From Candidatus Sulfurimonas marisnigri (lineage in GTDB: Bacteria > Campylobacterota > Campylobacteria > Campylobacterales > Sulfurimonadaceae): a DNA stretch of 64,000 bases. Under the pieces are notes generated by a model. That model searched no databases. It saw only the letters and a list, made by a program, of their open reading frames with translations, and was not told the origin of the DNA. Numbering within the stretch: position 1 is the first letter of the stretch; the number at the start of each line of letters is the position of its first letter. The translations under genes were made by a program, and so were the position numbers. The stretch covers positions 1,364,001 through 1,428,000 of the forward strand of contig NZ_CP054493.1 of assembly GCF_015265475.1 (NCBI RefSeq), written 5' to 3'. Positions 18,066-27,885 of the stretch are shown here, piece by piece.

Positions 18066-18323
18066 ATGAAAAAAATTACATTTGCCATAATAATGACTTT
18101 TACCTTTACCGGAAGTATTTATGCTAACGAGTGTTTAGAATCACTTAATAAATATAATGAATATTCTGACTTATCAAAAGATGCAACAGATAACAAAATA
18201 AAACTAAAACATGAGAGTGCATCAATGGATTATTTAAAAAAAGTTTCTATATATTGTGACCACCTTAAAGAGGAAGAGAGAGAAGATATTGAACAAGTTT
18301 TAGAAGATTATAAGAAAAAATAG
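18066..18323 (+). CDS. small exported helical protein, function unknown
   Basis: The 85-residue product has a clear signal peptide (MKKITFAIIMTFTFTGSIYA), predicted to be cleaved before NECLES. The mature part of about 64 residues is charged and helical and contains two cysteines, one near the N-terminus and one in SIYCDHL, which could form a disulfide in the periplasm. I recognise no family. It has its own -10 element and ribosome site, and a strong hairpin lies downstream, so it is likely a real single-gene unit. Confidence 0.7.
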   Translation: MKKITFAIIMTFTFTGSIYANECLESLNKYNEYSDLSKDATDNKIKLKHESASMDYLKKVSIYCDHLKEEEREDIEQVLEDYKKK

Positions 18324-18340
18324 TTTTAAAAAACATATCT

Positions 18341-18367
18341 CTTCTTTGGGTTATATCCCCAAAGAAG
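18341..18367. terminator. hairpin between convergent genes
   Basis: CTTCTTTGGG (18341-18350) and CCCAAAGAAG (18358-18367) form a perfect 10-base stem with a 7-base loop. On the minus strand a T-rich run (GTTTTTT) follows soon after, so it should terminate the chemoreceptor transcript. It may also stop the small secreted-protein transcript in the other direction. Confidence 0.75.
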
Positions 18368-18380
18368 GTAGTGCACAAGA

Positions 18381-20192
18381 TTAATTAGCCTCTTCAACCA
18401 TTTCATCCAATATACTAAACAGCTCCATAGATACTTTTTCTGTTTTAATAAAATCATCTATTATCATGTTATCTGTATTTTTATCTCTATCTCTGGCTAC
18501 ATTCAGAGCAATCGCATTGTTTATATTTGTATGAACTGTTGCATGAGGTATTTTTATCTGTAAGTAAGCTTTAGTCTTACCAAAGAACTCTTTTCCTTCA
18601 CCTTCATACCATTTGCCAAACCTGCAGCTATGGTGATCTGAGAGAAGCTTATCTTCATTGTTAAACACAGTTCTGTATCCATTTATTTTAAATAGAACAT
18701 GATCTAGTTCAGCAAGCGTAATAAATACTTTATTTGCAATATAACTACTGCTATGGTTTAATTCTTCTACAGTTTGTGCCATCTCAACAAAACTATCTTG
18801 AAAACCATCAACTTTATCTTTTGCCTCACTTGATACTTTCTCCATAGTTTCACTCTGCTCAAGCATAGTTGATGAGCTTTGATTTACAACACCAATACTT
18901 ACTTCTATCTCACCTGTAGCTTTTTGAGTTCTCTCAGCTAGTTTTCTTACTTCATCAGCAACTACTGCAAATCCTCTACCATGCTCACCAGCTCTTGCTG
19001 CTTCAATAGCCGCATTAAGTGCAAGAAGGTTTGTCTGGTCTGCAATCTCCTTAATGAGCTCTACTACTGCTGATATTGAAGCTATGTTTTCATTAAGTTC
19101 ATCTGAACTTCTTTTAGTCTCCGAAGATGCTTCCACAATATTTTCAAGTGCCTGATGCAATCCACTGTTATTTTCTCTAAGTTCGCTAATACCTTGAGAG
19201 CTTTTTGAATTAAGTTCAGACATAACTTTTATTTCAGCTAGGTTGCTCTCTGTGCTTGATTGAACTTTTTGTATACTATCTTTTGCTCCTGAAGAGAAAA
19301 CATTACCCAACTCTACAACAAATTTATTTCTTAAAAGAGAGTGTTCAACTTCAATAGTTTTTTCTTTTGCAGCCTCTGTTGCTTGTTTATTCTCTTCAAT
19401 TGACTCTTTTACTCTAACAACCAACTGATTAATACCTCTACCAATTGAAGCAATCTCATTTTTTCCTTTCATATTACAAACACTTTCAAAATTACTATCT
19501 GCAAGTGTGGAGAGATAATTTTTTAGTTTATCTACAGACAAAAGAATATTAACAACAAAAAGCATGCCAATACCTGCAATAATAACTAACATAAGAGACG
19601 AAATAGCAACCTCCGCATCTGCTACCTTTAGTGAATGATTCATCTCTTCCATAATTAAAAGGTTATTATTTATATGTTCAGATACCCAATTTTCAATTTT
19701 TTCATATAGCTTTTGTGTGCTGACATCAACTTTAGGCATATAAATATTACCTGCATCTGTACCATTATTTACATATTCATCAGTCATCTTAAGGGTTAAA
19801 TCATAATAGTTTTTCAACTCTATTCTAAATGTTTTTAAATCACTAACCATATCCGATTGTTTGTCGCTCTTATGATATTCTATTAATTCATCTAATCTAT
19901 TATTTGCTTCATTAAAATGTTTTTTTGCCTCTACATAACCTTCATCAAGACCATCTTTAGCCCTTGTTGCAGCTGCGTCCGTAAGCCACTGCTGAATTTG
20001 TATAACATTAACTTGTAATTTTGTAAGATTAAATGCGTGCGGTAAAACCTTCTCAGCAGAATTTTCTATCGTTCTCTCAACACTCGCTATATTTGAATGA
20101 TTTAAGAAAGCCGTTACAGACATTGAAATAAAGACAACAATCCCCACTGTTGTTAAAATTTGTTTAATACTAAAGTTCTTTGCAAAATTCAT
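18381..20192 (-). CDS. methyl-accepting chemotaxis protein with C-terminal CZB domain
   Basis: This 603-residue chemoreceptor has a membrane segment at about 11-27, a periplasmic helical ligand domain up to about residue 190 and a second membrane segment at about 192-213. The signalling hairpin follows, with the conserved tip [23 protein letters not shown] chemoreceptor zinc-binding (CZB) domain ends the protein, seen in [23 protein letters not shown] and HATVHTNI, which supply His/Cys zinc ligands. CZB receptors are known to sense zinc or chlorine oxidants; the periplasmic ligand cannot be read. It appears to be a single-gene unit with a 177-base upstream gap. Confidence 0.93.
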   Translation of the reverse strand: MNFAKNFSIKQILTTVGIVVFISMSVTAFLNHSNIASVERTIENSAEKVLPHAFNLTKLQVNVIQIQQWLTDAAATRAKDGLDEGYVEAKKHFNEANNRLDELIEYHKSDKQSDMVSDLKTFRIELKNYYDLTLKMTDEYVNNGTDAGNIYMPKVDVSTQKLYEKIENWVSEHINNNLLIMEEMNHSLKVADAEVAISSLMLVIIAGIGMLFVVNILLSVDKLKNYLSTLADSNFESVCNMKGKNEIASIGRGINQLVVRVKESIEENKQATEAAKEKTIEVEHSLLRNKFVVELGNVFSSGAKDSIQKVQSSTESNLAEIKVMSELNSKSSQGISELRENNSGLHQALENIVEASSETKRSSDELNENIASISAVVELIKEIADQTNLLALNAAIEAARAGEHGRGFAVVADEVRKLAERTQKATGEIEVSIGVVNQSSSTMLEQSETMEKVSSEAKDKVDGFQDSFVEMAQTVEELNHSSSYIANKVFITLAELDHVLFKINGYRTVFNNEDKLLSDHHSCRFGKWYEGEGKEFFGKTKAYLQIKIPHATVHTNINNAIALNVARDRDKNTDNMIIDDFIKTEKVSMELFSILDEMVEEAN

Positions 20193-20261
20193 ATCTACAT
20201 TCCTTAATTTAAATTAACATATAATAACTAATTAATTATTAAAGGGCAAGTTAAAATAGAT

Positions 20262-20319
20262 TATTGTTCTAATATGTTAAACAAATAACAATATTATTGC
20301 AAATATGTTACTATTGTTC
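20262..20319. repeat. paired repeat words upstream of the chemoreceptor gene
   Basis: TATTGTTC (20262-20269) is followed by AATATGTTA (20271-20279), and the same two words recur in reverse order as AATATGTTA (20302-20310) then TATTGTTC (20312-20319). They lie 70-127 bases upstream of the chemoreceptor start and could be a regulator site. The region is very AT-rich, which weakens the case. Confidence 0.35.
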
Positions 20320-20369
20320 ACATATTTAGCATAATAGAATAGTAGTATTTTGTTATTAACATTTTAATA

Positions 20370-21239
20370 TTAGTTAAATTTTGTACGGTACAAACAGTGA
20401 CGACATAAATCTTCAACTACATCACCATTTTTAAATCCATTAGTAATAGCTTTAGAACGTTCTTTATTTATAATGTCAGAAATAGATTCATCTTTAACAT
20501 TGCCCAAATTTATTTTTGCTTCATAGTCAAAACAACATGGCACAACTTCTCCACTGCTTAAAATTGCCATTTGAGAACTTAACCCATGACAATAACCTTT
20601 TTCACTAACAAATTGGGCCTCTAGTGATGGCCAAGAAAAAAGAGAATCAAAATTAAATAAAACTTTAGAAATTACACGCATTTTTTTAGTCATATCTCCT
20701 GTAGACAGCAATTTGGAACCAAGTTTATTAAATATTATAGATATTACTTCATTGTTATAATCTTTATGAGAGTTGTCACTATCTTCATTCCACAGTCTGT
20801 AATTAATAAAAGATTTATTATTGAGAGCACGAAAAGCAAGTGTAAATTCAGCTATTTTAGTAAGGTAAACTTCTAAAGAGATTGGGAGTGTATTTGCTCG
20901 GTAACTGTTGAGAGAGAAGTTAATCTGCTTTATGGCTGGATGATTTAACACTTCTACATGTAGAGGTTTAAGATAGTATCCAGCAGTTGTAATATGGACA
21001 TTAAGACCCGCTTTATAGCTAATATCAAGATACTCTTTTATATTTTCAACTAAAAGCGGGTCACCGACAACATGGTATGCTATATCGTCAGTAAAGAATT
21101 TTGCCTCAATATTTACTTTTTCAAACAGTCTCTTATCCATATTTGAGATAACCCTGTTTGAAGATGGACAAAAGTCACATGACAATCCACATTTAGATGT
21201 GAGTTCAATGTAGACTTTGTGCATTCTCTTTTTTGACAT
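20370..21239 (-). CDS. radical SAM/SPASM-type protein
   Basis: The 289-residue cytoplasmic protein has the radical SAM motif ELTSKCGLSCDFCPSS (Cys17, 21, 24) at the start. A SPASM-like C-terminal region has cysteines in EKGYCHGLS, VVPCCFDYEAKINLGNV and EDLCRHCLY. These families mature peptides or modify enzymes, or act in cofactor synthesis, but no partner peptide is apparent nearby. It lies 22 bases downstream of the ADP-ribosylglycohydrolase gene and may be co-transcribed with it. Confidence 0.85.
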   Translation of the reverse strand: MSKKRMHKVYIELTSKCGLSCDFCPSSNRVISNMDKRLFEKVNIEAKFFTDDIAYHVVGDPLLVENIKEYLDISYKAGLNVHITTAGYYLKPLHVEVLNHPAIKQINFSLNSYRANTLPISLEVYLTKIAEFTLAFRALNNKSFINYRLWNEDSDNSHKDYNNEVISIIFNKLGSKLLSTGDMTKKMRVISKVLFNFDSLFSWPSLEAQFVSEKGYCHGLSSQMAILSSGEVVPCCFDYEAKINLGNVKDESISDIINKERSKAITNGFKNGDVVEDLCRHCLYRTKFN

Positions 21240-21261
21240 TTACCCTCTTTTTTTCTAAATA

Positions 21262-22326
21262 TTAACTTTTTAGCAATGGTAGCTGATTTAGTAAACTTTC
21301 ACAATACTCCCACTGATCAAGGGTATTTTTCCATTCATTTGGTACTGCATCTACACCCTTATAAGCACCAAGAACCATACCGATGGCAATAGCGCGTGAA
21401 GCATTGTCCCCACCAACCATAGCATTTGCTTGAAGAGCCCTCTTAAGTCCATCTTCTTCGTCTGCATATTTTAGTATAAAGTAAACTGCCCCGGGAAGTG
21501 TCCCTTCCGTTGGGCTGGCTTTTCCTACTTTTATTGGCTCAGAACGACCTACGTCCCAAAGTCTAGCCATGCTTGTGATAGCCAAGTCATCACTAAACTT
21601 TTCTCTTGAGAGAGATGAATCAGGGTCAGCCTCTTCTTTATACTTGTCAATGGCTTGAGCAACCTTAGTGTCATAAAAGCCACCCATCTGTAGTCCGACA
21701 TTCTCTATTGCATCAATTGGTTTTTCTCCATTAATAACTCTGTGGGTAACACGGGCAAAAAACTCTCCACCACCTAAAGCTTCAGCATTTATATGTGTAA
21801 ACATTGCCTTTCTTGCAACATCAACAACTTCTTCTTCTGTATCGTAGTATCCATGGGCAGCTACATGTCGAATTGCCATAGCATTTGAAAAACCTCCAAG
21901 ACGCTCAACCGGGACCCCTTTTTTCACCTGAGCGTATGTCTCTTTTGTCATAGTACATATCCATGACCCCCACCCATTTTCCAGTCTATTCATCCAGTGA
22001 GGAATCATATTGGCAACACTAAAAGGGCGTACTTCATCACTTATGGTAGCCAAATGCTCTAAAACTAAAATATTATAATCGCCATAGTCAGTAGTTCCAC
22101 CAGCTTTTTTACCTGGATGGTAATTTCTCTCTCCCCATCCTATTCCATGTGTTTGTCCACCCATCATCTCTCCTGGTGACATAAACTTTTCTATTGGCTG
22201 GCTTCCATATGCTTCATGAATCTTTTTTGCATCATATTCGTAATGACTTCCAAGACAAAGTGCATCCCCAACTATTGAGGCAAAAAAAGCCCCTTTTATT
22301 CTCTCTTGTTTTGTAATAGTACTCAT
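21262..22326 (-). CDS. ADP-ribosylglycohydrolase family protein
   Basis: This 354-residue protein belongs to the DraG/ARH fold, which removes ADP-ribose from proteins or small molecules using two Mg ions. The start GAFFASIVGDALCLGSHYEY and the late VGGDNASRAIAIGMVLGAYKG stretch carry the acidic metal ligands typical of the family. No DraT-type transferase or nitrogenase gene is in the window, so the substrate is unknown. It is divergent from the AEC carrier and is followed by a radical SAM gene. Confidence 0.88.
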   Translation of the reverse strand: MSTITKQERIKGAFFASIVGDALCLGSHYEYDAKKIHEAYGSQPIEKFMSPGEMMGGQTHGIGWGERNYHPGKKAGGTTDYGDYNILVLEHLATISDEVRPFSVANMIPHWMNRLENGWGSWICTMTKETYAQVKKGVPVERLGGFSNAMAIRHVAAHGYYDTEEEVVDVARKAMFTHINAEALGGGEFFARVTHRVINGEKPIDAIENVGLQMGGFYDTKVAQAIDKYKEEADPDSSLSREKFSDDLAITSMARLWDVGRSEPIKVGKASPTEGTLPGAVYFILKYADEEDGLKRALQANAMVGGDNASRAIAIGMVLGAYKGVDAVPNEWKNTLDQWEYCESLLNQLPLLKS

Positions 22327-22500
22327 AATTTCTACCTATTTTTTACTTAATTCTAACTAAGTAATATTTAGGCTGGCTATAAATTTTAAGTGCATGTAAT
22401 AGTTTATAATTTCATAAGGTTTTAATAAACATAGTATTGTTATAGAAGTTATAATATAAATAAAATATTATATACTTACAAACTCAATTAAACAATAGGG

Positions 22501-23415
22501 ATGATTAAACAAATAATGGAGAATTTTGCGTTAATACTTGTGTCAATTATTATTGGTTATTTTATAAATAAATTAAAAATATTTCCTAAAGAGACCCCTA
22601 TTATATTAAATCAGTTTGTTTTGTATATTTCATTGCCGGCAATGATTTTACTCCAGATTCCTAAACTAACATTTTCAATAGAAGTAATTATACCAGTTGT
22701 TGTAGCCTGGATAGTTATTAGCGTAAGTGCCATAATTATACTATTTACATCTAAGATGTTAAACTTTTCAAAAGAGATCACAGGTGCACTACTGCTTGTA
22801 GCTGTATTAGGAAATACATCATTTGTTGGAATTCCTATAATTAATGCCTACCTCGGTGAATCTGCTCTTGCCTATGTTTTAATCTATGATCAATTGGGTT
22901 CTTTTATAATTTTATCAACATATGGAACTTTCATTGCCTCTTACTACTCAATAACAAGCGAATTAAATATTAAAATTATTCTAATTAAAATATTAACTTT
23001 TCCAGCATTTATTGCGTTAGTCATAGCACTCTTTTTTATAGGAACTACTTTTCATCCGGTAGTAACTAGTGTTTTATCCTCACTAGCTGTCACTATTGTT
23101 CCAATTGCCTTGGTCGCGGTTGGCTTACAGCTTAGATTCAGACTTCCATATGAAGATATAAAACCTTTTAGTGTTGCTTTGATTACAAAACTTATTATTG
23201 CCCCTTTAATAGCATACTTAGTATGTTATATATTTTCATGGGATAATCAAGCCTCATTAGTCTCCATAATGGAGTCAGGTATGGGACCAATGATAACAGC
23301 GGGTGTCATAGCTTCTATGGCAGGTCTAGCACCAAGACTAAGCTCCGCTATTGTCGGATACGGAATACTTATATCATTTTTCACAACAGCAATTTTATTT
23401 AAACTTATAACCTAA
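22501..23415 (+). CDS. AEC family transporter
   Basis: This 304-residue inner-membrane protein has about ten hydrophobic segments. It shows the auxin efflux carrier (AEC) pattern, with GYFINKLKIFPKETPIILNQFVLYISLPAMIL near the start and the broken central helix around GNTSFVGIPI. Bacterial members carry dicarboxylates such as malate or malonate; the substrate here is not determinable. It ends 10 bases from the convergent uvrA end, with no visible terminator between them. Confidence 0.9.
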   Translation: MIKQIMENFALILVSIIIGYFINKLKIFPKETPIILNQFVLYISLPAMILLQIPKLTFSIEVIIPVVVAWIVISVSAIIILFTSKMLNFSKEITGALLLVAVLGNTSFVGIPIINAYLGESALAYVLIYDQLGSFIILSTYGTFIASYYSITSELNIKIILIKILTFPAFIALVIALFFIGTTFHPVVTSVLSSLAVTIVPIALVAVGLQLRFRLPYEDIKPFSVALITKLIIAPLIAYLVCYIFSWDNQASLVSIMESGMGPMITAGVIASMAGLAPRLSSAIVGYGILISFFTTAILFKLIT

Positions 23416-23425
23416 CATATAGATA

Positions 23426-26257
23426 CTAGTTATTATGTAAAGCTAACTCTTTTTTCAGATACTCACCTGTATAGCTTCCTGTTTTTTCATACTCATCTGC
23501 TAGTGTTTCTGGTGAGCCTTGCGCAATAATAAGTCCTCCGCCAGAACCACCTTCAGGTCCCATGTCTATTACCCAGTCAGCATTTTTTATCATGTCTAGA
23601 TTATGTTCAATTATTAGTACACTGTTTCCAAGTTCAACAAACTGATGCAATACATCTGTAAGTCTATCTACATCTGCAAAGTGAAGTCCCGTCGTAGGTT
23701 CATCCAAAATATAGAGAGTCTGTCCTGTGTCTTTACGGCTCAACTCTTTACTTAGTTTAATTCTTTGAGCTTCACCACCTGAGAGTGTAACAGCATTTTG
23801 ACCAAGCGAGATATAACCAAGTCCAACATCTACAAGAGTTTTCATTTTTTGGTGTATTTTAGGAATAGGTTTAAAGAACTCAAAAGCTTCATCCACACTC
23901 ATATTTAACACATCAGATATAGTCTTGCCTTTATAAAATACTTCTAAAGTCTGTTGGTTATACCTTGTACCATGACATGTATCACACTTCACCATGATGT
24001 CTGGCAAAAAGTGCATCTCTATTTTGATTTGACCCTCACCTTGACACTTCTCACATCTTCCGCCCTTAACATTAAAACTAAACCTTGACGTTGTATATCC
24101 TCGTATTTGTGACTCTTTTGTTTTAGAAAACAGATCTCTAATTTCATCCATTACACCAGTATATGTTGCCGGATTACTTCTTGGAGTCCTCCCTATTGGG
24201 CTTTGATCAAGATATATAACCTTGTCTACATGTTGAAGTCCGGTTATCTCTACACCTGCTACTTTTTTTACTTTTCGTGCATGATTAAGAAGCTCTCTTG
24301 CAGTAGGGAGAAGTGTTTGAAGCATAAGTGAACTTTTTCCACTTCCACTCACACCTGTAATACATACAAAGTTATTAAGTGGTATTTTTGCACTTAAATT
24401 CTCAATATTATTGATAGTGACATTTTTTATCTCTATATATTTATCTTGTTCGCGTCTGTAAAAGTACTCTATCTTTTTTCTACCATAAAGATAATCAGCA
24501 GTAAGTGTTTTAGCTTTTTTTAGCTTATCTAATGTACCGCTAAACACAACCTCTCCACCAAACTTCCCTGCCCCACTACCTATGTCAACTATAAAGTCGG
24601 CATTTTCAATAGTCTCTTTGTCATGCTCAACTACAATAACGCTGTTGCCTTTCTCTTGAAGACTTCTGAGAGTACGAATTAGCTTTAGAGTGTCTCTCTC
24701 GTGAAGACCAATACTTGGTTCATCTAAAACATATAAAACACCTGTTAATCCACTGCCGATTTGTGAAGCTATACGAATTCTTTGAGCCTCGCCGCCACTA
24801 ATAGTTCTAGCATCCCGACCTAGAGTAATATAAGCGAGTCCAACATCAAACAAAAAGTAAAGTCTCTCTCTTATCTCATTTAAAATAGGTGCTGCTACTT
24901 GCGTATCTTGAGTGTTCATATGGGTAAAGTTCTCTTTGTTATTAAACCATTCGTATGTTTTTCCTATAGGCATATCCAAAAGCTCTGCTATCCCTTTATC
25001 TGCAACTCTGACAGCCAGTGATTCTCTCTTAAGTCTGTGTGAGTCACAAATATTACAAACTTTTTCGCTCATATAGTCTGCTAATTCTTTCTCATCTTTA
25101 AACATGTCATATGCAATTCTAATAATTCCAGGCCAGACTCTTTTCACTTCATGATTTTTCCAAAGAAATGGAACTTCTTCTATACCACCATGTAAAATAG
25201 CTTTCTTCTGGTGCTCTGGTAATTCAGAGTAAGCAATTTTAATATCTATCTTGTTTGCCGCACAAAATCCCTTTAAAAATGTAAAATAGTATCCTTTGTT
25301 AAAGCCATATACTATTTTAACCGCACCTTTTTCTACACATAAGTCACTATCTATAATTTTTTCATGGTCAAGTGCATAACGAAGTCCAAGTCCATCACAT
25401 TCAGGGCAAGCGCCCTTAGGTGAATTAAACGAGAAAGAGAGAGGCTCTAGCGGTTCAAAGCTTATCTTACAATCAAAACAAGCATTGTGCTCACTATAGT
25501 GAATTTGTTGCGCTTGTATACCTAACTCTTTATGGTTTAATATATCTATCTCTAACTCACCATAACTCTCTTTTAAAGCTTTTTCAACATCTGCTGCTAT
25601 ACGCTCTTTGTTTTCAGGCTTTACTACAACTCTGTCTATAACAACTTTAATGGTATGTTTTTTAGTTTTACTAAGTTCTATATCTTCATCTAGCCTAACC
25701 ATAACACCATCTATCATTGCCCTTACATAACCTTTATGAACAAGGGATTCCAACATGTCTGCATAAGAGCCTTTTTTCTCATTTACAAGCGGAGCTAAAA
25801 GGACCAACTTTGCACCCTCAGGGAGCTTTGCAACTTCACTAATTATATCTGATGCACTCATTTGTGAAATTACTTTTTTACACTTATGACAGTGCTGAAC
25901 TCCAACACGTGCATATAAAAGTCTAAAGTAATCATAAATTTCTGTTATTGTTCCAACAGTTGAACGAGGATTTTTAGAAGTAGTTTTTTGATCAATTGCT
26001 ATGGCAGGGGTCAAGCCCTCTATTTTGTCAACATCCGGTTTTCCAACACGGTCAAGAAACTGTCTTGCATAAGAAGAGAGTGACTCCATATATCGTCTTT
26101 GTCCCTCTGCATACAGAGTGTCAAAAGCTAAAGTAGATTTACCGCTTCCACTTAGACCTGTAAAAACAACTAATTCATTTTTTGGGATTGTTAAGTTTAT
26201 ATTTTTTAAATTATTTTCTCTTGCACCAGTTATCGTAATTACATCTTTTTTAGCCAT
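23426..26257 (-). CDS. uvrA: excinuclease ABC subunit A
   Basis: UvrA is the damage-scanning ATPase of nucleotide excision repair. The 943 residues contain two ABC modules. Walker A loops are GLSGSGKS (near residue 34) and GVSGSGKSS (near 640), signatures are TISGGEAQRI and TLSGGEAQRI, and zinc ligands include CPECDGLG and CEKCQGEG/CDTCHG. The first zinc module (CHKC) is also present. It overlaps the TSUP carrier gene start region by 8 bases at its 5' end. This is an ordinary full-length copy. Confidence 0.98.
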   Translation of the reverse strand: MAKKDVITITGARENNLKNINLTIPKNELVVFTGLSGSGKSTLAFDTLYAEGQRRYMESLSSYARQFLDRVGKPDVDKIEGLTPAIAIDQKTTSKNPRSTVGTITEIYDYFRLLYARVGVQHCHKCKKVISQMSASDIISEVAKLPEGAKLVLLAPLVNEKKGSYADMLESLVHKGYVRAMIDGVMVRLDEDIELSKTKKHTIKVVIDRVVVKPENKERIAADVEKALKESYGELEIDILNHKELGIQAQQIHYSEHNACFDCKISFEPLEPLSFSFNSPKGACPECDGLGLRYALDHEKIIDSDLCVEKGAVKIVYGFNKGYYFTFLKGFCAANKIDIKIAYSELPEHQKKAILHGGIEEVPFLWKNHEVKRVWPGIIRIAYDMFKDEKELADYMSEKVCNICDSHRLKRESLAVRVADKGIAELLDMPIGKTYEWFNNKENFTHMNTQDTQVAAPILNEIRERLYFLFDVGLAYITLGRDARTISGGEAQRIRIASQIGSGLTGVLYVLDEPSIGLHERDTLKLIRTLRSLQEKGNSVIVVEHDKETIENADFIVDIGSGAGKFGGEVVFSGTLDKLKKAKTLTADYLYGRKKIEYFYRREQDKYIEIKNVTINNIENLSAKIPLNNFVCITGVSGSGKSSLMLQTLLPTARELLNHARKVKKVAGVEITGLQHVDKVIYLDQSPIGRTPRSNPATYTGVMDEIRDLFSKTKESQIRGYTTSRFSFNVKGGRCEKCQGEGQIKIEMHFLPDIMVKCDTCHGTRYNQQTLEVFYKGKTISDVLNMSVDEAFEFFKPIPKIHQKMKTLVDVGLGYISLGQNAVTLSGGEAQRIKLSKELSRKDTGQTLYILDEPTTGLHFADVDRLTDVLHQFVELGNSVLIIEHNLDMIKNADWVIDMGPEGGSGGGLIIAQGSPETLADEYEKTGSYTGEYLKKELALHNN

Positions 26258-26987
26258 TTATAAAAATCCTATTTATTAAATATATCACTACAAAAAGGTA
26301 AAACCCAACTAAAAGTTTTTTTTGCAGCTCTGAATTTACTCTATCTTTTAAAACTATTCCTACATATACACCAAATAGTGATGCTAATCCAACAATAAGT
26401 CCACTCTCAAAATCTACATGTTTACTTAACGATTGAGAAATCAATCCTGCTACTGATGAGAAAACAACAAAAAAAAGCCCAGCTGAAATAGCTTTTTTTA
26501 ATTCTACATGTAGAAATCCCACCAAGATTGGAACAAGCATAATACTTCCGCCAACACCAATAGCCATACTAACAGCACCCAATACAAAGCCAATTATAAA
26601 TAGTAGAACTCTGTTTAATTCTTTTTGCGGCATATTTTGCACTGTTTTAAAAAATAGCCTGAGAAGTGCAAAAATTGCAAAAGCCAAGAAAATAATTTCT
26701 AAAGTTTTATCATCAAAACTTGAAGTTATTTTTCCACTAAGTAGTGCTCCAAAAAAGCCGCCAGACCCAATCACAATAACCATAGGCACATCAAGTGTAC
26801 CTTTTTTATTGTTTAAGTAACTACCATACACAGAACTAAAAACCATCTGCACAACCGATATGCCTATCGCAGATTTGGTACTATAGCCTAATAGCAGTAA
26901 CAGAGGAACTAAAATAGTTCCACCACCAATACCAAAAAAGCCGGATAAAGTACCAACACCAATACCTAAAAAAATTAATTCAATCAT
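26250..26987 (-). CDS. TSUP (TauE/SafE) family carrier
   Basis: This 245-residue inner-membrane protein has about eight hydrophobic segments in two halves, each with the glycine-rich family motif: GIGVGTLSGFFGIGGGTILV at the start and AIGVGGSIMLVPILVGF in the middle. TSUP proteins export or import sulfite, sulfonates or other small sulfur and carbon anions. In a probable sulfur oxidiser a sulfur anion is plausible, but this is inference. Its stop overlaps uvrA by 8 bases. Confidence 0.9.
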   Translation of the reverse strand: MIELIFLGIGVGTLSGFFGIGGGTILVPLLLLLGYSTKSAIGISVVQMVFSSVYGSYLNNKKGTLDVPMVIVIGSGGFFGALLSGKITSSFDDKTLEIIFLAFAIFALLRLFFKTVQNMPQKELNRVLLFIIGFVLGAVSMAIGVGGSIMLVPILVGFLHVELKKAISAGLFFVVFSSVAGLISQSLSKHVDFESGLIVGLASLFGVYVGIVLKDRVNSELQKKLLVGFYLFVVIYLINRIFING

Positions 26988-27087
26988 ATATTAAAACTTT
27001 TTGGGAATTATACTCAACATACACTTTAGAGTAGTTTTATGTAAGATTATACACTATTGTTTAATTTTATTTTGAGATTCAATAAAG

Positions 27088-27093
27088 TATAAT
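27088..27093 (+). promoter_or_regulatory. probable -10 element for the cheX-like/fliN/fliO-like block
   Basis: TATAAT lies 26 bases before the ATG at 27119. It overlaps the alternative ATG at 27092, which argues that translation begins at 27119. The -35 region is weak. Confidence 0.45.
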
Positions 27094-27118
27094 GACTGCA
27101 ATTAAGGGATTATATAAA

Positions 27119-27544
27119 ATGTTAAAAACGATTATACAAGCTTCGGAAAATTTTTGTATCCATCAAGTAAGGGAGCCTTATGAAATACATAACAACATTA
27201 TTAAAACGAGAACACTTATTGCTTATATAGACATAGAAGCTTCAAATAATGTAATGTATAGGGTTTATCTAGCCATATCACCTAGTTTTGCTCAAAGAAT
27301 ATCTACACTTATGATAGAAGAAGATGAGAGTGATGAGAACACTCTAATAGATATGACTTTAGAAACTGCAAATTTGATTGTTGGCAGTGCTAAAGTCCTT
27401 GCTGAAGAATCAGGAAAAAACCAATTCAACATCAGTGTTCCTCATTTTGAAAAACTTGATGTATTTGACTTTGAGTATGATTATGCAAAAGTCGTTAAGA
27501 TACAAAAAGATGAGATGATCATTGCAATTAAGGAACTAAATTGA
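27119..27544 (+). CDS. CheX-like chemotaxis phosphatase-domain protein
   Basis: The 141-residue protein resembles the CheC/CheX/FliY family of CheY-P phosphatases. The short motif ETANLIVGSA fits the family ExxNxxxG signature on the active helix. I choose the ATG at 27119, which has AAGGGAT upstream, over the one at 27092, which overlaps a TATAAT and lacks a ribosome site. It is followed at once by fliN, with the fliN TTG overlapping its stop (TTGA). The position suggests it tunes CheY-P at the flagellar switch. Only one signature is visible, so activity is inferred. Confidence 0.75.
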   Translation: MLKTIIQASENFCIHQVREPYEIHNNIIKTRTLIAYIDIEASNNVMYRVYLAISPSFAQRISTLMIEEDESDENTLIDMTLETANLIVGSAKVLAEESGKNQFNISVPHFEKLDVFDFEYDYAKVVKIQKDEMIIAIKELN

Positions 27545-27885
27545 GCAAAAACAAAAATCGCAATCCATATGGAGAGAAACCAGCAGTATATAATCCAGAA
27601 GAAGAGTTGTCATGGATGAATTATGGCGGTCTTTTAGACATGGAAGTGGAGTTTGTATCAATTTTAGGTGAAACAGAACTAACAGTTGGAGAAGTTCTAA
27701 AGTTAACAAAAGGTTCTCTTATTGATTTAAAAAAACCAGCAGGTGAAAGTGTTGAATCTTATGTCAATGGGCGTATCTTAGGCAAAGGTGAAGTAATGGT
27801 TTATGAAAAAAACCTAGCTATTCGTATAAATGAAATTTTAGATTCAAGTGCTGTTTTATATCACCTGTCAAAAGAGAAGCTATGA
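27541..27885 (+). CDS. fliN: flagellar motor switch protein FliN
   Basis: FliN forms the lower C-ring of the flagellar motor and binds CheY-P and export substrates. The 114-residue protein has the SpoA/FliN domain in its last 80 residues: DMEVEFVSILGETELTVGEVLKLTKGSLIDL, followed by VNGRILGKGEVMVYEKNLAIRI. The start is TTG within TTGA, overlapping the cheX-like stop. Its end overlaps the next gene by 4 bases. It has ordinary length for the short FliN. Confidence 0.95.
   Translation: MSKNKNRNPYGEKPAVYNPEEELSWMNYGGLLDMEVEFVSILGETELTVGEVLKLTKGSLIDLKKPAGESVESYVNGRILGKGEVMVYEKNLAIRINEILDSSAVLYHLSKEKL

Noticed and set aside
27092-27094. ATG as the start of the CheX-like gene
   Set aside because: It overlaps a TATAAT element and lacks a ribosome site; the ATG at 27119 has AAGGGAT upstream.
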